From: Dyella sp. C11 | GTDB lineage: Bacteria > Pseudomonadota > Gammaproteobacteria > Xanthomonadales > Rhodanobacteraceae | NCBI RefSeq assembly: GCF_003121485.1 | Contig: NZ_QAVX01000010.1 | Coordinates: forward strand, 88,100-152,099 | Length of the DNA: 64,000 bases | Reading direction: 5' to 3' | Part shown: positions 29,434-38,885 of the stretch, piece after piece | How positions within the stretch are numbered: position 1 is the stretch's first letter | Layout: every line of letters starts with the position of its first letter | Translations under genes and position numbers: made by a program | The notes under the pieces: generated by a model | Told to the model about the DNA's origin: nothing | What the model saw: only the letters and a program-made list of their open reading frames with translations | Database searches by the model: none

Positions 29434-29503
29434 GGGGAACTCCTTGATTCGTTGGGGTGAACACGGCCGTTCATCGTATCAGCGACCGCCCAAAGCGCAA
29501 TAG

Positions 29504-30478
29504 TCAGCGGCAACCGGGCCCGGCGCAATCGCGCATCTCGTCCGGGCAGGGTTCGGACTCGATCTGCACCGTGACGTGCTGGATGCTGAAACGCTCCGCC
29601 AGCAGCTGGTTGATCGCCCGGATCGCCGTGCCGCTGCTCGCCCCGTCGTGTAGCTCGGCGTGCAAGGTCGCCATGCGCGAGCCCGAAGCCAGCTGCCACA
29701 CATGCAGGTGGTGCACATCGCGGATGGAGGCATCCGCACCGCGCAGCGCCTGCGCGACATCATCGGTATTCATGCCCTCGGGCACGCCTTCCAGCAGAAT
29801 GTGCGAGGAACGGCGCAACAGGCGCCACGCGCTGTTGAGTATCAGCAGCGACACCAGCAGCGAGAGCACCGGGTCGGCCCAGTTCCAGCCCATCCAGCGC
29901 ACCAGCAATGCGGCCACCACGGCGGCGACGGAACCCAGCAGGTCACCGATCACATGCAATGTGGCACCTGCGAGGTTCACGTCATCGTGGGCATGCCCGT
30001 GCAGCGTGCTCAGCACCAGCAGGTTCACCACCAGGCCGACCAGCGCGACGACCAGCATCATCCCGGAAAGAATGTGCGTGGGTTCGAACAGCCGCGTCAC
30101 CGCTTCATACGCAATGAAGGCGACCAGCACGAACTGGGTGAGCGCATTGACGAAACCGGCCAGGACTTCCAGGCGGCCATAGCCATACGTGCGTCGGGCA
30201 TCCGCCGGCCGGCGCGCAAACCATGCGCCGGCGATGGCAAGCAGCAACGCCAACGCATCGATCAACATGTGGCCGCCGTCGGCAACCAGCGCGAGCGAAC
30301 CCGACCAGAAACCGCCGACCATCTCCACCACCATCATCAGCGTGGTGAGCACGAAGGCAAAAATCAGCTTCTTTTCCTTGCCGCTGACGTTGGCGTGCGA
30401 ATGGTCGTGGCCGTGCGCATGACCGTGGTCGTGGTCATGGCCGTGATGATCGTGGGAGTGCGCGTGCGTGGAACTCAT
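29504..30478 (-). CDS. Cation diffusion facilitator (CzcD/ZitB/DmeF-like) metal exporter
   Basis: 324 residues with a His-rich N-terminal arm (about 4-33: HAHSHDHHGHDHDHGHAHGH and more), six membrane helices (about 42-230), and a cytosolic C-terminal domain. The transport-site residues are in LVADGGHMLIDALALL and in the second HVIGDLLGSVAAV region (His-x3-Asp pattern). The family exports Zn2+, Co2+ or Fe2+ in exchange for protons. The extreme C-terminus CPDEMRDCAGPGC adds four Cys and may bind or sense metal. It follows the MerC-like gene by 60 bases on the same strand; both lie downstream of a Zur-box-like dyad. Confidence 0.93.
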   Translation of the reverse strand: MSSTHAHSHDHHGHDHDHGHAHGHDHSHANVSGKEKKLIFAFVLTTLMMVVEMVGGFWSGSLALVADGGHMLIDALALLLAIAGAWFARRPADARRTYGYGRLEVLAGFVNALTQFVLVAFIAYEAVTRLFEPTHILSGMMLVVALVGLVVNLLVLSTLHGHAHDDVNLAGATLHVIGDLLGSVAAVVAALLVRWMGWNWADPVLSLLVSLLILNSAWRLLRRSSHILLEGVPEGMNTDDVAQALRGADASIRDVHHLHVWQLASGSRMATLHAELHDGASSGTAIRAINQLLAERFSIQHVTVQIESEPCPDEMRDCAGPGCR

Positions 30479-30538
30479 GGCGCGAATGCTAGGAATCACC
30501 CAGCCCGTTACACAATCACGACGGCAATCGCCGCGATG

Positions 30539-30964
30539 TCAGTGCGCACACTGGGGGCCGTGCACGTGCATCGCACGGTGCGTGCGCAGGTTGACGAAAT
30601 GCGCGCCCGCCACAAGCAGGCCACCGCATGTCACCAGCACGCTGTGCAGGCCCACGGAATACTTCTCGGCGAAGGTGACGCCAATGATGAGCAGCGCAAG
30701 CCCGGGCAAGGCGAGCAACAGGGGCAACGGACGATGGTGGTGGCGATAGCCGCTGATCAGGCTGATCAGGGCCAGCGCGCAGGCGAACATGACAAAGCCG
30801 CGCTCGAACGCGTGATCGGCGAGAAAACCCAGGCCGAAAAACGGCAGCAATGCCAGCACGAAGGGAAGCGCAGCGCAGTGGATGGCGCAGAGGAAAGACG
30901 CGGTTGCGCCTACCCTGTCAGCCAGGGACCACCAGCGGTTCTTGTTCTGTCGGGGAGCATCCAT
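30539..30964 (-). CDS. MerC-domain membrane protein
   Basis: 141 residues with four predicted helices. The first carries ATASFLCAIHCAALPF (Cys26, Cys30), the Cys pair typical of MerC-domain proteins, named after the mercury transporter MerC; chromosomal members next to Zur-like genes are thought to handle other metals. A His-rich cytosolic loop (GYRHHHRP) and a His/Cys C-terminus (MHVHGPQCAH) add possible ligands. It has a TATAAT element inside a Zur-box-like dyad about 60-75 bases upstream. Probably co-transcribed with the CDF exporter. Confidence 0.82.
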   Translation of the reverse strand: MDAPRQNKNRWWSLADRVGATASFLCAIHCAALPFVLALLPFFGLGFLADHAFERGFVMFACALALISLISGYRHHHRPLPLLLALPGLALLIIGVTFAEKYSVGLHSVLVTCGGLLVAGAHFVNLRTHRAMHVHGPQCAH

Positions 30965-31024
30965 CGGATCGGGGACCGGAGCGGAGCGGAGCACATGCCA
31001 GGCCGGGGCGGCCAGTTCGACGCA

Positions 31025-31039
31025 TGTTACATTATAACG
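31025..31039 (-). promoter_or_regulatory. Zur-box-like operator overlapping a TATAAT -10 element
   Basis: TGTTACATTATAACG matches the enterobacterial Zur consensus TGTTATANTATAACA at 12 of 14 defined positions and is a near-palindrome. Read on the minus strand it contains TATAAT (31036 to 31031), so a repressor here would cover the -10 of the MerC-like gene. It sits between the Zur-like stop and the MerC-like start. No good -35 was seen. Confidence 0.7.
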
Positions 31040-31087
31040 CCACGAACGCAAGCCTGCCCTGCCCGGGCCGTTCAGATCGGCGGGCGG

Positions 31088-31573
31088 TCAGCTGTTGCGG
31101 CAGTTCTTGCAGAGGCCGTGCACTTCCAGCGTCTGCGCCTGGGGGCGGAATCCGAACGACTTGGCCTGGGCCTCAATCAGCTCGGCCACGCGCTCGTCGC
31201 ACACTTCCTGCGCGCTGGAGCAGTTGTCGCAGATGAGGAAAGGCACCTGGTGCGCCTCGGCCGGGTGATGGCAGGAGACGAACGCGTTGATGGATTCCAG
31301 CTTGTGGATGAAGCCGTGCTCGAGCAGGAAGTCGAGCGCGCGATACACCGTGGGTGGCGCGGCGTTGCCATGGCGTTCGCGCAGCTGGTCGAGCAGGTCG
31401 TACGCCTTCACGGGCTTGCCCGCGGCGGCGACCAGTTCGAGCACTTCCTTGCGCAACGGGGTGAGCCGCAAGCCACGTTCTTCGCTGGCATGCTCCACCG
31501 CACGAACGAAGCTTTGCGCGTCGTCGTGATCATGGTGGTGGTGCGCGTGCGATTTGTCAGCGGTATGGCTCAA
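31088..31573 (-). CDS. Fur-family regulator, Zur-like
   Basis: 161 residues if translated from TTG, where GAGGTG lies 6 bases upstream; ATGs 21 and 24 bases further up have no such site. The N-terminus is His-rich (SHAHHHHDHDDA), followed by a winged helix (LTPLRKEVLELV to APPTVYRALDFLLEHGF) and the dimerisation domain with CDNCSSAQEVC and GLCKNC zinc-site cysteines. Such Zur proteins repress zinc genes when zinc is plentiful. The MerC-like gene and CDF exporter follow on the same strand behind a Zur-box-like dyad. Confidence 0.92.
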   Translation of the reverse strand: MSHTADKSHAHHHHDHDDAQSFVRAVEHASEERGLRLTPLRKEVLELVAAAGKPVKAYDLLDQLRERHGNAAPPTVYRALDFLLEHGFIHKLESINAFVSCHHPAEAHQVPFLICDNCSSAQEVCDERVAELIEAQAKSFGFRPQAQTLEVHGLCKNCRNS

Positions 31574-31645
31574 CGGATTCACCTCGGAAGCCATCATACA
31601 CCGACGCTTATGTGAGGCCTGCGACAAGCCATCGCAAGCATCTGT

Positions 31646-31921
31646 TCAGCGCCGGCGCGGCAACGGTGGCGGCACACTGGGGCGCGGCTTCATGAACACG
31701 ACGATCCAGCCGATGGGCCCGAGCACGGCGGCCCACACGATGCCTTCCACCGTGCGCCCGCGCCACCAGCCCACCAGCGCGCCAACCGCCAGGAAGAACA
31801 CGCTCCACCAGAACAATGCGCCCCAGGGCACCAGCCCCATGAGGTTCATGAAGATGTGCAGGAAGGCGCCGGGCGAATCCGGATCGACGCCTTGCGTGGC
31901 CTTGGCGAGCAATTCGTCCAT
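31646..31921 (-). CDS. Small two-helix membrane protein of unknown function
   Basis: 91 residues with hydrophobic spans at about 20-50 and 60-77 and a basic, Pro-rich C-terminus (MKPRPSVPPPLPRRR). The central segment VGALVGWWRGRTVEGIVWAAVLGPIGWIVV recalls short inner-membrane proteins of unassigned role. It follows gltX by 35 bases on the same strand and precedes the Zur-like gene by 72 bases. Weak ribosome site. Confidence 0.65.
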   Translation of the reverse strand: MDELLAKATQGVDPDSPGAFLHIFMNLMGLVPWGALFWWSVFFLAVGALVGWWRGRTVEGIVWAAVLGPIGWIVVFMKPRPSVPPPLPRRR

Positions 31922-31956
31922 GGCGGTTCAGTGGTGGCCGCGCATGGAAGGAATGA

Positions 31957-33357
31957 TCAGCCCTTCGCCTTGGCGATGGCGTCGTCGATGCGCTTGAGCG
32001 CCTCGTCGCGGCCGGCCAGGTAGATGGTGTGATCGATCGACGGCGACACCTGCGTGCCGGTCATGGCCACGCGCAGCGGCTGCGCGATCTTGCCCATGCC
32101 CAGCTCCAGCTTGGCGGCGACCTGCTCGATCACGCCGTGGATCGGTTCGGGCTTCCACTCGACATTCGCGATCAGGCCTTTGGCCTCTTCGAGCACGGCG
32201 ATGGCGCTGTCGTTCTGCAGATGCTTCGCGACGGCCTTGTCGTCCCATTCGGTGATCGGGCCGTACCAGATCTTGGCGCGCTCGGCCATTTCCTTCAGCG
32301 TCTGCACGCGATCGCGCAGCGCGACGATGACGTCGGCCGGGTTCGGTCCCTTGCTGAAGTCGATGCCGGCCTGCGTGAGGTGCCACTCGAATTCCGGTGC
32401 GATGACCGTGGGCTCTTCCGTCTTGAGGTAATGCTGGTTGAGCCACGACAGCTTGGTGACGTCGAAGCGCGAGGCCGCCTTGTTGACGTCGGACACGTCG
32501 AACAGCTTGACCATCTCCTCTTCGGAGAAGATTTCCTGGTCGCCATGCGACCAGCCAAGGCGCACGAGATAGTTGAGCAGCGCGTGCGGCAGGAAGCCGT
32601 CGTCGCGGTACTGCATCACGCTCACCGCGCCGTGGCGCTTGCTGAGCTTCTGGCCATCGGGGCCAAGGATCATCGGCAGGTGCGCGAACTCCGGCACGGG
32701 CTTGCCGAGTGCATTGTAGATGTTGATCTGGCGGGGCGTGTTGTTCACGTGGTCGTCGCCGCGGATCACTTCGGTGATGCCCATGTCGATGTCGTCCACG
32801 ACCACGGCGAAGTTGTAGGTCGGCCAGCCATCGGAACGGAAGATCACCAGGTCGTCGAGTTCGGCATTGGCCCACTCGATGCGTCCCTTCACCTTGTCGT
32901 CGAACACCACCGATCCTTCCAGCGGATTCTTGAAGCGCATGACGCGGTTCGGATCATCGCGGTAGGGCTCGTTGCGGTCGCGGTAATAGCCGTTGTAGCG
33001 GGGCTTTTCGCCCTTGGCATACGCAGCCTCGCGCATCGCCTCGATCTCTTCCTTGGACTCATACGCGTAGTACGCCAGGCCAGCCTTCAACAGCTGGTCG
33101 GCCACTTCTTTGTAGCGCTCAAGACGCGCAGTCTGGTAAACCGGACCCTCGTCGTGCGTGAGGCCAAGCCAGTTCATGCCATCAAGGATGGCCTGCACGG
33201 CTTCCTCGGTGGAGCGCTCGCGGTCGGTGTCCTCGATGCGCAGCACGAATTCGCCGCCACGGCGACGCGCCTCCAGCCAGCAGTACAGCGCCGTGCGGGC
33301 GCCGCCGATATGCAGGAAACCGGTGGGACTGGGAGCGAAACGGGTGCGGACGGTCAT
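31957..33357 (-). CDS. gltX: Glutamate--tRNA ligase
   Basis: 466 residues, the normal length. Class I synthetase signatures: the HIGH-type site in [15 protein letters not shown] near the N-terminus and the KMSKS-type site KLSKRHG near residue 250; [11 protein letters not shown] and [25 protein letters not shown] complete the catalytic core, followed by the helical anticodon-binding part. It charges tRNA-Glu (and may misload tRNA-Gln for amidation). The start at [11 protein letters not shown] is the family start. The start region overlaps that of the divergent porin-like gene on the plus strand. Confidence 0.97.
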   Translation of the reverse strand: MTVRTRFAPSPTGFLHIGGARTALYCWLEARRRGGEFVLRIEDTDRERSTEEAVQAILDGMNWLGLTHDEGPVYQTARLERYKEVADQLLKAGLAYYAYESKEEIEAMREAAYAKGEKPRYNGYYRDRNEPYRDDPNRVMRFKNPLEGSVVFDDKVKGRIEWANAELDDLVIFRSDGWPTYNFAVVVDDIDMGITEVIRGDDHVNNTPRQINIYNALGKPVPEFAHLPMILGPDGQKLSKRHGAVSVMQYRDDGFLPHALLNYLVRLGWSHGDQEIFSEEEMVKLFDVSDVNKAASRFDVTKLSWLNQHYLKTEEPTVIAPEFEWHLTQAGIDFSKGPNPADVIVALRDRVQTLKEMAERAKIWYGPITEWDDKAVAKHLQNDSAIAVLEEAKGLIANVEWKPEPIHGVIEQVAAKLELGMGKIAQPLRVAMTGTQVSPSIDHTIYLAGRDEALKRIDDAIAKAKG

Positions 33358-33385
33358 GGGCTGCTTGAACGGGGACGATAAGGAA

Positions 33386-34216
33386 GTGCGGAATTTTAGC
33401 CGATACGGTGGCAAGAACCGACCAAGGACGCACACGGCGCTGCGCTGGGCCGTTTTTGCGGCCGCACTGGGCTGCGCCATCGGCGCGCGCCCTGCCCTGG
33501 CGGACGACGACAACACCAACCCCGGCTACGACCGCCCGGGACTGGGCTTCACGCCCGTGGTGCTGCGCCCTGGCGACGTGACCATCGAACAAGGCCTGCC
33601 CACCTGGACGCGCGACAACTTGGGCGGCGGCCAGATGCAATCCCAGTACACCACCGACAGCCTGATACGCGTGGGCCTGGGCGGCCCTTTCGAAGCCCAG
33701 CTCGGCACGTCACCCTTCAACGCCATCCACACCACCGGACCGGGTCTTGATACATGGGGCCAGGGCCATGGCGACACGATCCTCGCCCTCAAGTTTGCCC
33801 CCAACCCCTCCGATGCCAAGGTGACGGGGGGCTTCCTTGGCAGCGTGGAATTCACCGACGGCGCGCGCGAGGTGCGCAACGACCAGCGCCAGTACCTGCT
33901 CGGCTTCGACCTCAACTGGCAGGTCACGGACAACGACGGCGTAGGTGCCTACCTGGAACAGACCCGGCAAGGCAGCGACGGCCAGACCACGCTCGCCGTC
34001 AACGAAAGTCACGTGCTCAACAAGGCCACGGTGGGTTATGTGGAACTCGCGCAGGTGCATGAGACCGGCGAGCGCAGCGGCACCGAGGCAGGCACCGGCG
34101 TGGCCTGGCAGGTGAATCGCCGCGTACAGCTCGACGGTGGCGTGCGTGCACGCATTGCAGGACACGCCGAGCTGTGGATGGTCAGCCTGGGCGTGTCGGT
34201 GTTCCTGGGGCGCTGA
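33386..34216 (+). CDS. Outer-membrane transporter-like (phenol-MetA-type) beta-barrel protein
   Basis: 276 residues from a GTG; alternatives are an ATG 30 bases upstream and a TTG, all without a clear ribosome site. A signal peptide ends near ARPALADDD. The rest is a series of amphipathic beta strands ([42 protein letters not shown]) ending in an aromatic/hydrophobic strand [14 protein letters not shown], matching the transporter family that includes MetA-pathway proteins. The cargo is unknown. Divergent from gltX with about 30 bases between starts; convergent with the DUF4399 gene. Confidence 0.72.
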   Translation: MRNFSRYGGKNRPRTHTALRWAVFAAALGCAIGARPALADDDNTNPGYDRPGLGFTPVVLRPGDVTIEQGLPTWTRDNLGGGQMQSQYTTDSLIRVGLGGPFEAQLGTSPFNAIHTTGPGLDTWGQGHGDTILALKFAPNPSDAKVTGGFLGSVEFTDGAREVRNDQRQYLLGFDLNWQVTDNDGVGAYLEQTRQGSDGQTTLAVNESHVLNKATVGYVELAQVHETGERSGTEAGTGVAWQVNRRVQLDGGVRARIAGHAELWMVSLGVSVFLGR

Positions 34217-34241
34217 GCGTCGGCCCGGCGCCCCATCGATA

Positions 34242-34676
34242 TCACTTCACGGTAATGGTGATCGGCTTGGACACGATCGCCGGATCGAACGGGATGTGGT
34301 TCTCGTCAGCCAGCTCGAGCTGCAGGGTGTGCTTGCCCGGCGCCAGCTTCAGCGTGGTTTCGGTCTGGCCGTTGCCGAAGTGCAGGTGCTGGTCGTCCTT
34401 CGGAATGGGCTGGCCGGCGGCCGGAAGGTCCTTCACGTCCACCAGCAGGTGGTGATGGCCGGTGCCGTCCTTCTTCACGCCTGCCGGTGCCACGCCCATG
34501 CCCTTGAGGCCGAACTGCACGGTGACTTCCTGGCCGACGATGGCGCCATCCTTGGGTGAAATGATGTAGACCTCGGCGCCTGCCGGTGCCTTGGTGACAG
34601 GCAGGCCCGGGGCATCGGCGGCCATGACGCCGCCCGTCAGGCCGGCGAGTGCTACAGCAAGCAGAAAGCGCTTCAT
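34242..34676 (-). CDS. Periplasmic DUF4399 protein
   Basis: 144 residues with a signal peptide (about 1-20, ending GVMAADA). The mature domain matches DUF4399: VYIISPKDGAIVGQEVTVQFGLKGMGVAPAG, then the His-rich GTGHHHLLVDVKDLP and DDQHLHFGNGQTETTLKLAPGKHTLQLELAD. The immunoglobulin-like form and conserved His residues suggest a metal-binding periplasmic protein, unproven. A GGAGA site lies 7 bases before the ATG. Single gene, convergent with the porin-like gene. Confidence 0.9.
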   Translation of the reverse strand: MKRFLLAVALAGLTGGVMAADAPGLPVTKAPAGAEVYIISPKDGAIVGQEVTVQFGLKGMGVAPAGVKKDGTGHHHLLVDVKDLPAAGQPIPKDDQHLHFGNGQTETTLKLAPGKHTLQLELADENHIPFDPAIVSKPITITVK

Positions 34677-34843
34677 CGACGTTTCTCCGCAATGACAAGT
34701 TTCCCGAGTGTACCCGCGAAGGCGTGCAAGTCGCCTGGGCATGCCTGCGACTGTTACCACCGTCACGCACGCGTCATACATACGCCACGGACCCGCAACG
34801 CCGCCGGAGGAACCTACGCCGGGCCAGCAAACGGTATGTCCTA

Positions 34844-36004
34844 GTGCGCATCGGCATTGTCAGCGAAACGTATCCACCCGAAATCAACGGCGTGGCACTG
34901 ACCGTTCATAGCCTCGCCGCCGGACTCGCGTCGCACGGGCACACGGTCGACCTTATTCGTCCCCGCCAGAAGCAACCCTTCAAGGACGAGCCCGGCATCG
35001 TGACGCTTGAAGTACGTGGCGCCTCGCTTCCCCGCTATCCCGGCCTGCGTTTCGGCCTTCCCGCCGGCGGTGCGCTGCGCAAGCGCTGGTCGCGGCTGCG
35101 TCCGGACGTCATCTACGTGGCGACCGAAGGCCCGCTGGGCTGGTCGGCCGTTCGCACGGCCAGGCGCATGGGCATTCCTACCGCCACGGGTTTCCACACA
35201 CGCTTCGATGCGTATGCCGATCACTACGGCGTCGGGTTCCTCACACCCGTGGTGCGCAACTATCTGCGCAACTTCCACCAGCGCGCGGCGGCAACGCTGG
35301 TGCCTACGGAAGCACTCGCCGCCGAGCTCACCGCGCTGGGCGTGGACACCGCAAAACTGCTGCGCCGTGCGGTGGATACGCGCCTGTTTCATCCCCGCCA
35401 TCGCAGCGTGGCCATGCGTGAATCCTGGGGCGTGGACGGCAACACGCCGGTGATCCTCTATGTGGGCCGCATCGCACCGGAAAAGAACCTTGATCTCGCC
35501 GTGCGCGCCTTCCGCGCCGCGCAGCAGCAGGTGCCGAACGCGAAGTACGTGTGGGTGGGCGATGGCCCGGCACGCGCTGCGCTGCAGGAAGCCAATCCCG
35601 ATTTCATCTTCGCCGGCATGCAGCGCGGCGACGCGCTCGCACAGCACTACGCCAGCGCGGATCTGTTCCCGTTTCCCAGCCTCAGCGAAACCTTCGGCAA
35701 CGTGATCCTCGAAGCGCTGTCTTCCGGCCTGCCGGTGGTGGCCTACGAAGAAGGTGCGGCGCGCGAGCACCTGCACACCGGCCAGAACGGTTATCGCATC
35801 GATGCCGGCAATGAAAAGGCCTTCATCGATTCCACCGTGCTGCTGGCGTCCAACGCCAGCCTGATCCGCCACATGGGGCGTGCCGCACACGCGAGCATCG
35901 CCAACCTTTCACCGGACGCTGTGATCAACGAGTTCGAAAACCTGCTGCGTAAACTGGCCGAGGAGAACACGCATGAGCACCATGCCGCCGCTGCACACGC
36001 CTGA
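34844..36004 (+). CDS. GT4-family glycosyltransferase
   Basis: 386 residues from a GTG that gives the usual N-terminus VRIGIVSETYPPEINGVALTV. Two Rossmann domains are separated near residue 175. The C-terminal half has ILYVGRIAPEKNLDLAVRAF, WVGDGPARAAL and the nucleotide-sugar Glu motif LFPFPSLSETFGNVILEALSSGLPVVAYEEGA. Similar enzymes add mannose or other sugars to lipids (PimB/MgtA-like), in the cytosol or at its membrane. No strong ribosome site precedes the GTG. The stop overlaps the PAP2 gene by 32 bases, which suggests glycolipid synthesis as their common theme. Confidence 0.9.
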   Translation: MRIGIVSETYPPEINGVALTVHSLAAGLASHGHTVDLIRPRQKQPFKDEPGIVTLEVRGASLPRYPGLRFGLPAGGALRKRWSRLRPDVIYVATEGPLGWSAVRTARRMGIPTATGFHTRFDAYADHYGVGFLTPVVRNYLRNFHQRAAATLVPTEALAAELTALGVDTAKLLRRAVDTRLFHPRHRSVAMRESWGVDGNTPVILYVGRIAPEKNLDLAVRAFRAAQQQVPNAKYVWVGDGPARAALQEANPDFIFAGMQRGDALAQHYASADLFPFPSLSETFGNVILEALSSGLPVVAYEEGAAREHLHTGQNGYRIDAGNEKAFIDSTVLLASNASLIRHMGRAAHASIANLSPDAVINEFENLLRKLAEENTHEHHAAAAHA

Positions 36005-36545
36005 CCTTCGCACGGGCCCGCGTTTCGCCATTGACCGCCGCATGTGCGTGGCGGCGAATCGCTGGGGCACACGCCGCGCTGTCGGTGTCTTTTTCGGCAT
36101 CATCAGCCGTCTTGGCGATGGTGTGTTCTGGTATTCGCTGATGGCCGTGCTTGCGCTCGTCGATGGACGGCGCGGCCTGTTTGCCGCGTCGCAGATGGCG
36201 ATCACCGGCCTCACCGCCCTGCTGCTTTACCGCCTGCTCAAGCGCTGGACGCGTCGCCCTCGCCCGTTCCGCGCCTGCCCCGGCGTGATCGCGCATGTGC
36301 CGCCGCTGGACGAATTCAGCTTCCCCTCGGGGCACACACTGCAGGCGGTGAGCTTCACCGTCGTCGCGCTTGCCTGGTATCCGCTGCTTGCACCGCTGCT
36401 GCTCGCGTTCACCGGATTGGTGGCTGCTTCGCGCGTGATCCTGGGGCTGCACTATCCGAGCGATGTCATTGCTGCCACCGCCATCGGCGGCGCACTCGGC
36501 GCGCTGTCGCTGTGGCTGCTGCCGTTCCACGCGCTGCTTGCCTGA
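35973..36545 (+). CDS. PAP2-family membrane phosphatase
   Basis: 190 residues with about five membrane helices. The three catalytic motifs are present: KRWTRRPRPF, PSGHT and SRVILGLHYPSDV. The family dephosphorylates lipid phosphates such as phosphatidate or undecaprenyl pyrophosphate at the outer face of the inner membrane. A GAGGAG site lies 7 bases before the ATG, inside the end of the glycosyltransferase gene. The 611-base region that follows carries four DnaA-box-like repeats and no gene. Confidence 0.92.
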   Translation: MSTMPPLHTPDLRTGPRFAIDRRMCVAANRWGTRRAVGVFFGIISRLGDGVFWYSLMAVLALVDGRRGLFAASQMAITGLTALLLYRLLKRWTRRPRPFRACPGVIAHVPPLDEFSFPSGHTLQAVSFTVVALAWYPLLAPLLLAFTGLVAASRVILGLHYPSDVIAATAIGGALGALSLWLLPFHALLA

Positions 36546-36550
36546 TACGC

Positions 36551-36568
36551 GCTGCACATTTGTGCAGC
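36551..36568. repeat. 8-bp hairpin after the PAP2 stop
   Basis: GCTGCACA-TT-TGTGCAGC follows the PAP2 stop codon by 5 bases. It could end transcription, but a T-run is lacking. Related but damaged versions precede the other full-length copies of the 66-base repeat, so it may be part of that repeat. Confidence 0.45.
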
Positions 36569-36589
36569 AGCGTGTCGTGGTTGCTTTGA

Positions 36590-36655
36590 CATCAGTGAGA
36601 TAGAACACCTATCCACAAGCTTTTCCCGCACGCGTCCACATTGGCTGTGGAAAAC
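36590..36655 (+). repeat. 66-base DnaA-box-like repeat, copy A
   Basis: Begins CATCAGTG and ends GGAAAAC. Contains CTATCCACA, a central GCGTCCACA and, inverted, TGTGGAAAA (TTTTCCACA on the other strand, a match to the DnaA consensus TTWTNCACA). Confidence 0.85.
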
Positions 36656-36734
36656 ATGGGGCGAGCACTTGCCTGCAACGCTGGGCAAGAAGTGATCACG
36701 ATGTCGCGATCACCTTGCGCGACAGAACGTTAGG

Positions 36735-36785
36735 GCACTTTTCCACAGGTTTGCGCCTTTCGCATCCACAAGCGCTGTGGAAAAC
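36735..36785 (+). repeat. DnaA-box-like repeat, copy B (last 51 bases of the core)
   Basis: Contains TTTTCCACA, GCATCCACA and inverted TGTGGAAAA at the same spacing as copy A; the first and last fit TTWTNCACA. The first 15 bases of the core are not recognisable. Confidence 0.8.
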
Positions 36786-36848
36786 ATCGATGTGCTGATC
36801 AGTAAATCAGCAGCACGTAGCAAGTGTCTGTCGACAAAGGCCGATATC

Positions 36849-36899
36849 GTGCTTGTCCACAGGGTTATGCGTGGGAAATCCACACGTGCTGTGGAAAAC
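36849..36899 (+). repeat. DnaA-box-like repeat, copy C (last 51 bases of the core)
   Basis: Contains TTGTCCACA, AAATCCACA and inverted TGTGGAAAA with unchanged spacing. A 7-bp inverted repeat (TGCTGAT / ATCAGCA, 36793-36812) lies between copies B and C. Confidence 0.75.
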
Positions 36900-37029
36900 A
36901 GGCAGCGTCGCATCGGAAAGAACGCGCCATTGATTTCATCGCATGCGCATCGGTGCCATTTCAATCGGGGCGTGATGTCCACGCACGACGGTTGCGCATT
37001 TGCACACCAGCACGTCGCGCCCTCTTTGA

Positions 37030-37095
37030 CATCAGTGGGATAGCACACCTATCCACAAGCTTTTCCAAGCTGCATCCACATGAGCTGTGGAGAAC
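37030..37095 (+). repeat. 66-base DnaA-box-like repeat, copy D
   Basis: Close to copy A over all 66 positions with no gaps. Contains CTATCCACA, GCATCCACA and inverted TGTGGAGAA. It ends 10 bases before the accD terminator. Confidence 0.85.
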
Positions 37096-37103
37096 TTCGC
37101 GCA

Positions 37104-37130
37104 TAAAAAAACAGCGCCCGGAGGCGCTGT
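37104..37130 (-). terminator. Rho-independent terminator of accD
   Basis: On the minus strand, an ACAGCGCC-type 8-bp stem with a 4-base loop is followed by seven T. It ends the trpB-trpA-accD transcript 26 bases after the accD stop. Confidence 0.93.
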
Positions 37131-37156
37131 CTTCATCATGCATGTGCGAATTCCGA

Positions 37157-38029
<873 letters not shown>

Positions 38030-38084
38030 CGCAACACCTCAAACGTTCATGACGCGACGCCGCGTCATGAAACGCGACGTGTCC

Positions 38085-38885
38085 TCAATGCGCATCCAGC
38101 GCGGCGCGGATGGGCGCCAGAAACTCCTTCGCCCGCGCGGTGATGTCATCGACACTTTCCGCACCGGCCAGGCGCTCCACGAGCGCGCTGCCGATCACCA
38201 CGGCATCCGCGAAATCCGCAATGGCCTTGGCCGATTGCGCATCGCGTACACCAAACCCAACGGCCACCGGCGCTTTCGACCTGGACCGGATATCGGCCAC
38301 GCGCGTCGCGATGTCGCCTGTGCTCAATCGCGCCGCACCGGTAATGCCAGCGAACGAGACATAGTACAGGAAACCCTCGGCCGACCCGCACAACTGCACC
38401 ATACGCGCGGGTGCGGTGGTGGGTGCCGCCAGCAGGATTTGCTGCAGCCCGGCCTTGCGCAAAGGCGCCAGCACGGCGGATTCCTCCAGCGGGCAATCCA
38501 CCAGCAGCACGCCATCCACGCCGGCCTCCACGGCTTCGCCAGCGAAGCGTTCGTAGCCGTGGATCTCGATGGGATTGAGGTAACCCATCAGCACGATGGG
38601 CGTGTCCGCATCGCGCGCGCGGAACTGCTTCACCCAGCCGAGTACATCGAGCAATCCCACGCCCTTTTCAATGGCGCGCTCACTCGCATGCTGGATCACG
38701 GGGCCATCGGCCATGGGGTCGGAAAACGGCACGCCCAGCTCGATCACGTCGGCACCGGCGTCGACCAGCGCATGCATGAGTGCCACGGCGTGCTGCGGCG
38801 ACGGATCACCCGCCGTGACGAACGGAATGAGGCCCGTGCGGCCGGCGGAGTTCAGTTGGGCGAAGCGGCGATCGATGCGGCTCAT
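38085..38885 (-). CDS. trpA: Tryptophan synthase alpha chain
   Basis: 266 residues, normal length. TIM barrel that cleaves indole-3-glycerol phosphate to indole and glyceraldehyde-3-phosphate; indole passes through a tunnel to TrpB. Catalytic Glu and Asp are in [14 protein letters not shown], and the phosphate site in [10 protein letters not shown] and VIGSALV. The start overlaps the trpB stop by 4 bases (ATGA), so the subunits are translated together. Confidence 0.97.
   Translation of the reverse strand: MSRIDRRFAQLNSAGRTGLIPFVTAGDPSPQHAVALMHALVDAGADVIELGVPFSDPMADGPVIQHASERAIEKGVGLLDVLGWVKQFRARDADTPIVLMGYLNPIEIHGYERFAGEAVEAGVDGVLLVDCPLEESAVLAPLRKAGLQQILLAAPTTAPARMVQLCGSAEGFLYYVSFAGITGAARLSTGDIATRVADIRSRSKAPVAVGFGVRDAQSAKAIADFADAVVIGSALVERLAGAESVDDITARAKEFLAPIRAALDAH

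Noticed and set aside
29660..31615. 651-codon plus-strand frame across the metal-transport genes
   Set aside because: Antisense to the CDF, MerC-like and Zur-like genes, each with clear family motifs and a plausible start.
36590..37095. A CRISPR array, because similar units recur
   Set aside because: The repeat units are 51-66 bases, diverge by substitution and are separated by unequal distances (63-130 bases); no cas genes are present.
36546..37156. A chromosomal origin, because of clustered DnaA-box-like motifs
   Set aside because: No dnaA, dnaN, rpmH, gidA or parAB gene is nearby, and no AT-rich unwinding stretch with 13-mers was seen; the same motifs recur at 41.2-41.4 kb.
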